Part shown: in pieces, positions 61,641 through 64,000 of the stretch
Position numbering within the stretch: the first letter of the stretch is position 1
How the letters are laid out: each line of letters begins with the position of its first letter
From: Pollutimonas sp963706785
Lineage (GTDB): Bacteria > Pseudomonadota > Gammaproteobacteria > Burkholderiales > Burkholderiaceae_B
Direction of reading: 5' to 3'
DNA length: 64,000 bases
Assembly (NCBI GenBank): GCA_963706785.1
Contig: CAVPNJ010000002.1
Location: 682,001-746,000 of the forward strand
Position numbers and translations under genes: made by a program
The notes under the pieces: model-generated
Told to the model about the DNA's origin: nothing
What the model saw: the letters and a program-made list of their open reading frames with translations, nothing else
Database searches by the model: none

Positions 61641-62895
61641 GGCTAACCTGCTCGATAATTGCTTTTGCCGCTAGCCCGGGCGTATCGCGCCACAATGAGT
61701 CGTGCATGGCGGAAAAACGCTGCTCAAGCTGTCGGGCGTAAGGCTTATCGGTCAGAGCCTTCCAGGTGGCTTCGGCCAATGCCTGCGGAGTAGCTTCATC
61801 TTGGAGTAATTCAGGCACTACGAATTCGCCGGCCAGCACATTGGGCAGTCCAACCCACGGTACATAAGGTCTGGCCTGACCCGACTTCCATTCCATTAAG
61901 CGTTTCATCATGGGCGACAGCACATAAGAAATGACCATAGGACGTTTAAACAAAGCCGCTTCAAGAGTCGCTGTGCCGCTGGCTACAAGGACGGCATCGG
62001 CTGCTTGCATTACGTTCCATGCTGCTGGTCGCGCATCAAACCAGCTATCCGAAGTTGTATCGCGTGTGGAAGGTGACATTGAAGCGTCGCTGCCGAAGGC
62101 AAAGGCCGCTGCGCCTTGCGCACCGGTTTTAGCTTGATCAATGATACGGCAATTTGGGATGGGATGCGCCTGCAGCATTGCCTGAAATTCGGCTCGGCGT
62201 GCCGAATTGACCATGGGAACCAATACTTGTAGTTCGGGGTCTTGTTTAGCCAGTATTTGCACAGCTTGCAAAAGGCGTGGACCCAACAGTTTAATTTCCG
62301 ATGCCCTGCTGCCGGGCATCAACGCTAATACACGAGCCTCGGCATTGACATTCAGGTAGCGGCGCGCGGCCGCACGATCCGGTTCCATAGGAATAAGCTC
62401 GGCCAACGGATGGCCTACATACGTAACCGGAATGCCTTCTTTCTGATAAATCTGTTCTTCGAATGGGAATAGAACTAGCATATGCGACACGGCCTTGCGT
62501 ATCTTGTGGATGCGTTCATAGCGCCAGGCCCATATTGAAGGCCCCACAAAATGCACCGTCGGTATGCCGGCTTGTTTCAATTGTTGCTCAAGGCGCAAGT
62601 TGAAATCGGGTGCATCGACGCCCACAAACACATCGGGGCGCTGTGCAAGCCAGTGCTTTTTTACGTTGGAATAAGTCGATAGCAGGCTGGGAAGGCGCTT
62701 AAGCGCGTCGACATAACCAAAAACAGTTAGCGCATCCATAGAGTGCAAGGTCTGGAACCCTTGTCGGGCCATGGCCGGCCCCCCTATGCCCTCGTAGTGG
62801 CTGTCATCAGTGTGGCGTTTGATGCCTTGTATGACTCTGGCAGCGAGCAAATCGCCTGAAGGCTCGCCCGCCACCATGCCAACATGTAAAGTCAT
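61627..62895 (-). CDS. lpxB: lipid-A-disaccharide synthase
   Basis: A 422-residue GT19 glycosyltransferase from the ATG at 62895; the frame is open further upstream but that part lies in lpxA. HVGMVAGEPSGDLLAARVIQ is the family start, FVGVDAPDFNLRLEQQLKQA and VHFVGPSIWAWRYERIHKIR follow, with VSHMLVLFPFEEQIYQKEGI and VTYVGHPLAELIPMEPDRAA. Its start overlaps lpxA by 4 bases. It is longer than E. coli LpxB (382) through an insert near residues 250-300 that is rich in Ala, Ser and Thr. It joins UDP-diacylglucosamine and lipid X. Confidence 0.95.
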   Translation of the reverse strand: MTLHVGMVAGEPSGDLLAARVIQGIKRHTDDSHYEGIGGPAMARQGFQTLHSMDALTVFGYVDALKRLPSLLSTYSNVKKHWLAQRPDVFVGVDAPDFNLRLEQQLKQAGIPTVHFVGPSIWAWRYERIHKIRKAVSHMLVLFPFEEQIYQKEGIPVTYVGHPLAELIPMEPDRAAARRYLNVNAEARVLALMPGSRASEIKLLGPRLLQAVQILAKQDPELQVLVPMVNSARRAEFQAMLQAHPIPNCRIIDQAKTGAQGAAAFAFGSDASMSPSTRDTTSDSWFDARPAAWNVMQAADAVLVASGTATLEAALFKRPMVISYVLSPMMKRLMEWKSGQARPYVPWVGLPNVLAGEFVVPELLQDEATPQALAEATWKALTDKPYARQLEQRFSAMHDSLWRDTPGLAAKAIIEQVSRGAV

Positions 62896-63686
62896 GATCG
62901 CGCAATGCCGCGGGTAGAGGCTGCAAGGAAATCTATCATTACCTGTAACGGTTCGTGGGCTAGCGGCCTTTGTTGCTGCAAGGCTTGCATTTGCTCGCAC
63001 GCTTCTTCAACTTTGAGCTTGCGTCGGTACAATAACTTATACGCTTCTTTCAGGGCCGCAATTGCCTCTGGGCTAAAGCCGCGCCGATTAAGCCCTTCGG
63101 AGTTTATGCCGACGGGCCGAAATGGATCTCCGGCGCCAAGAAGAAATGGAGGCGTATCCTGGCGAAGCGTGCTGGTACCGCCCACCATGGTGTGCGCACC
63201 GATCCGTACGTATTGATGTACGGCGCACAAGCCGCCAAGGATTGCCCAGTCGTCAATATGAACGTGGCCGCCAAGTTGGACACCATTCGCAATCACGGTA
63301 TGGCTACCGATCTGGCAGTCGTGCGCGATGTGTGCATAGGCCATGATCCAGTTGTCATCGGCTACACGAGTAACGCCTACGTCTTGTGCAGTACCCGTAT
63401 TAAGGGTTACATACTCACGTATCGTGTTGTTGTCGCCGATCTCGAGACGGGTAGGTTCTCCACAATATTTTTTATCTTGTGGCATGCCGCCAATTGAACA
63501 AAATCGATAGAAATTGTTGTTGGCGCCGATAGTGGTGTAACCGTCGACAATGCAGTGAGGTCCGATGATGGTGCCAGCACCTATGCTGACGTTTTCGCCG
63601 ATGACGCTATAAGGGCCAACACTGACATCGTCAGCAATTCGGGCTCCGTCCGCGATTACGGCCGTAGGATGAATAAGGCTCGCCAT
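62892..63686 (-). CDS. lpxA: UDP-N-acetylglucosamine O-acyltransferase
   Basis: A 264-residue LpxA (E. coli 262) from the ATG at 63686. The left-handed helix is visible as hexapeptides from IHPTAVIADGARIADDVSVG through SIGAGTIIGPHCIVDGYTTI; DNWIMAYAHIAHDCQIGSHT holds the catalytic His, and GINSEGLNRRGFSPEAIAAL the C-terminal signature. It adds the first acyl chain in lipid A synthesis. It starts 2 bases after the fabZ stop. Confidence 0.95.
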   Translation of the reverse strand: MASLIHPTAVIADGARIADDVSVGPYSVIGENVSIGAGTIIGPHCIVDGYTTIGANNNFYRFCSIGGMPQDKKYCGEPTRLEIGDNNTIREYVTLNTGTAQDVGVTRVADDNWIMAYAHIAHDCQIGSHTVIANGVQLGGHVHIDDWAILGGLCAVHQYVRIGAHTMVGGTSTLRQDTPPFLLGAGDPFRPVGINSEGLNRRGFSPEAIAALKEAYKLLYRRKLKVEEACEQMQALQQQRPLAHEPLQVMIDFLAASTRGIARS

Positions 63687-63688
63687 TG

Positions 63689-64000
63689 CTAATCTTCCAA
63701 AACACGAATTGCACACATGATTTTAGCTGAGGCGACTAGGTGGCCGTCGACTGTTGCCGTGGCGTGGTATCGACAGATGGATCGGCTGATTCGGTCGGCA
63801 ATGACCTCTAGGCGCAGTTGGTCGCCTGGCACGACCGGCCGGCGAAAGCGCGCGTCGTCGATGCCGACCAGGTAGTACGCCATTTTCTTGTCGGCGGGCT
63901 TTACGTCATTGTCTTCGAATGAAAACAGGGCCGCCGCCTGTGCCAGGGCTTCAATGATGAGCACTCCGGGCATGACCGGATGATGGGGAAAATGACCTGT
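63689..64000 (-). CDS. fabZ: 3-hydroxyacyl-ACP dehydratase FabZ, C-terminal part
   Basis: Runs off the window end; about 104 residues are seen. The edge reads GHFPHHPVMPGVLIIEALAQ, with the catalytic His and the MPG loop, then AAALFSFEDNDVKPADKKMA, YYLVGIDDARFRRPVVPGDQ and LRLEVIADRISRSICRYHAT. It dehydrates 3-hydroxyacyl-ACP in fatty acid synthesis and forms one operon with lpxA, lpxB and rnhB; lpxD is expected just beyond the window. Confidence 0.94.
   Translation of the reverse strand, partial: TGHFPHHPVMPGVLIIEALAQAAALFSFEDNDVKPADKKMAYYLVGIDDARFRRPVVPGDQLRLEVIADRISRSICRYHATATVDGHLVASAKIMCAIRVLED

Overview
The window looks like chromosomal DNA of a betaproteobacterium of the Burkholderiales, most likely the Alcaligenaceae (Bordetella/Pusillimonas-like). 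This is inferred from two Bug-family (TctC-type) periplasmic binding proteins, a Bordetella-like porin, the gene orders ygfZ/mltG/tmk/holB/tatD, rnfH-ratA/smpB and (lpxD)-fabZ-lpxA-lpxB-rnhB, and a ppsA/ppsR divergent pair. No rRNA, tRNA, CRISPR array, prophage or insertion sequence was found.

Layout. 1-6.8 kb: a YiaV/YiaW-like membrane pair, a CorC_HlyC-domain remnant, a nucleotide-transporter-like MFS protein, an aldo/keto reductase, an exported methyltransferase, an amino-acid permease and an MlaC-like protein. 6.9-9.2 kb: an ergothioneine operon, egtB-egtD. 9.2-13.3 kb: a GAF-GGDEF protein with a degenerate GGDTF site, a Bug protein and an Aer-like PAS chemoreceptor. 13.4-17 kb: azurin with a possible FNR/ANR box, a porin, and a PQQ-type sugar dehydrogenase with its own cytochrome c. 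17-21.8 kb: a catabolic-looking leuC/leuD-Bug operon with a divergent LysR regulator. 21.8-26.3 kb: arsB and a copper module (cueR, copZ, copA) with two recognisable CueR-type promoters with 19-bp spacers; copA carries one frameshift. 26.3-34.7 kb: accessory genes: a tandem PRC-barrel protein, a secreted PIG-L deacetylase joined to a propeller-like region, a SAF-type oxidoreductase, a RES/Xre toxin-antitoxin pair, a wrecked cysW beside an intact cysA, a DMT transporter and arsC.

34.7-38.4 kb: a thiol/peroxide defence run (exported peroxiredoxin, glutathione peroxidase, YfcG-type GST) plus a lipoprotein and an ankyrin protein. 38.5-43.3 kb: housekeeping tatD, holB, tmk, mltG and ygfZ. 43.3-46.5 kb: a valine-catabolic operon (acyl-CoA dehydrogenase, hydroxyisobutyryl-CoA hydrolase, mmsB). 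46.6-50 kb: rnfH, ratA, smpB, ogt, ndh. 50-56.7 kb: a tripartite RND efflux operon with a divergent intact TetR regulator. All three pump genes are broken by about thirteen small indels that can all be read as insertions, which looks more like sequence error than natural decay. 56.7-64 kb: ppsA/ppsR, an RNA methyltransferase, rnhB, lpxB, lpxA and the start of fabZ at the window edge.

No unmistakably new system stands out. The observations most worth checking are the insertion-only frameshift cluster, the paired CueR promoters, the collapsed cysW next to RES/Xre, the secreted PIG-L/propeller fusion, the Ogt insert, and several long hairpins placed on stop codons or between convergent genes.
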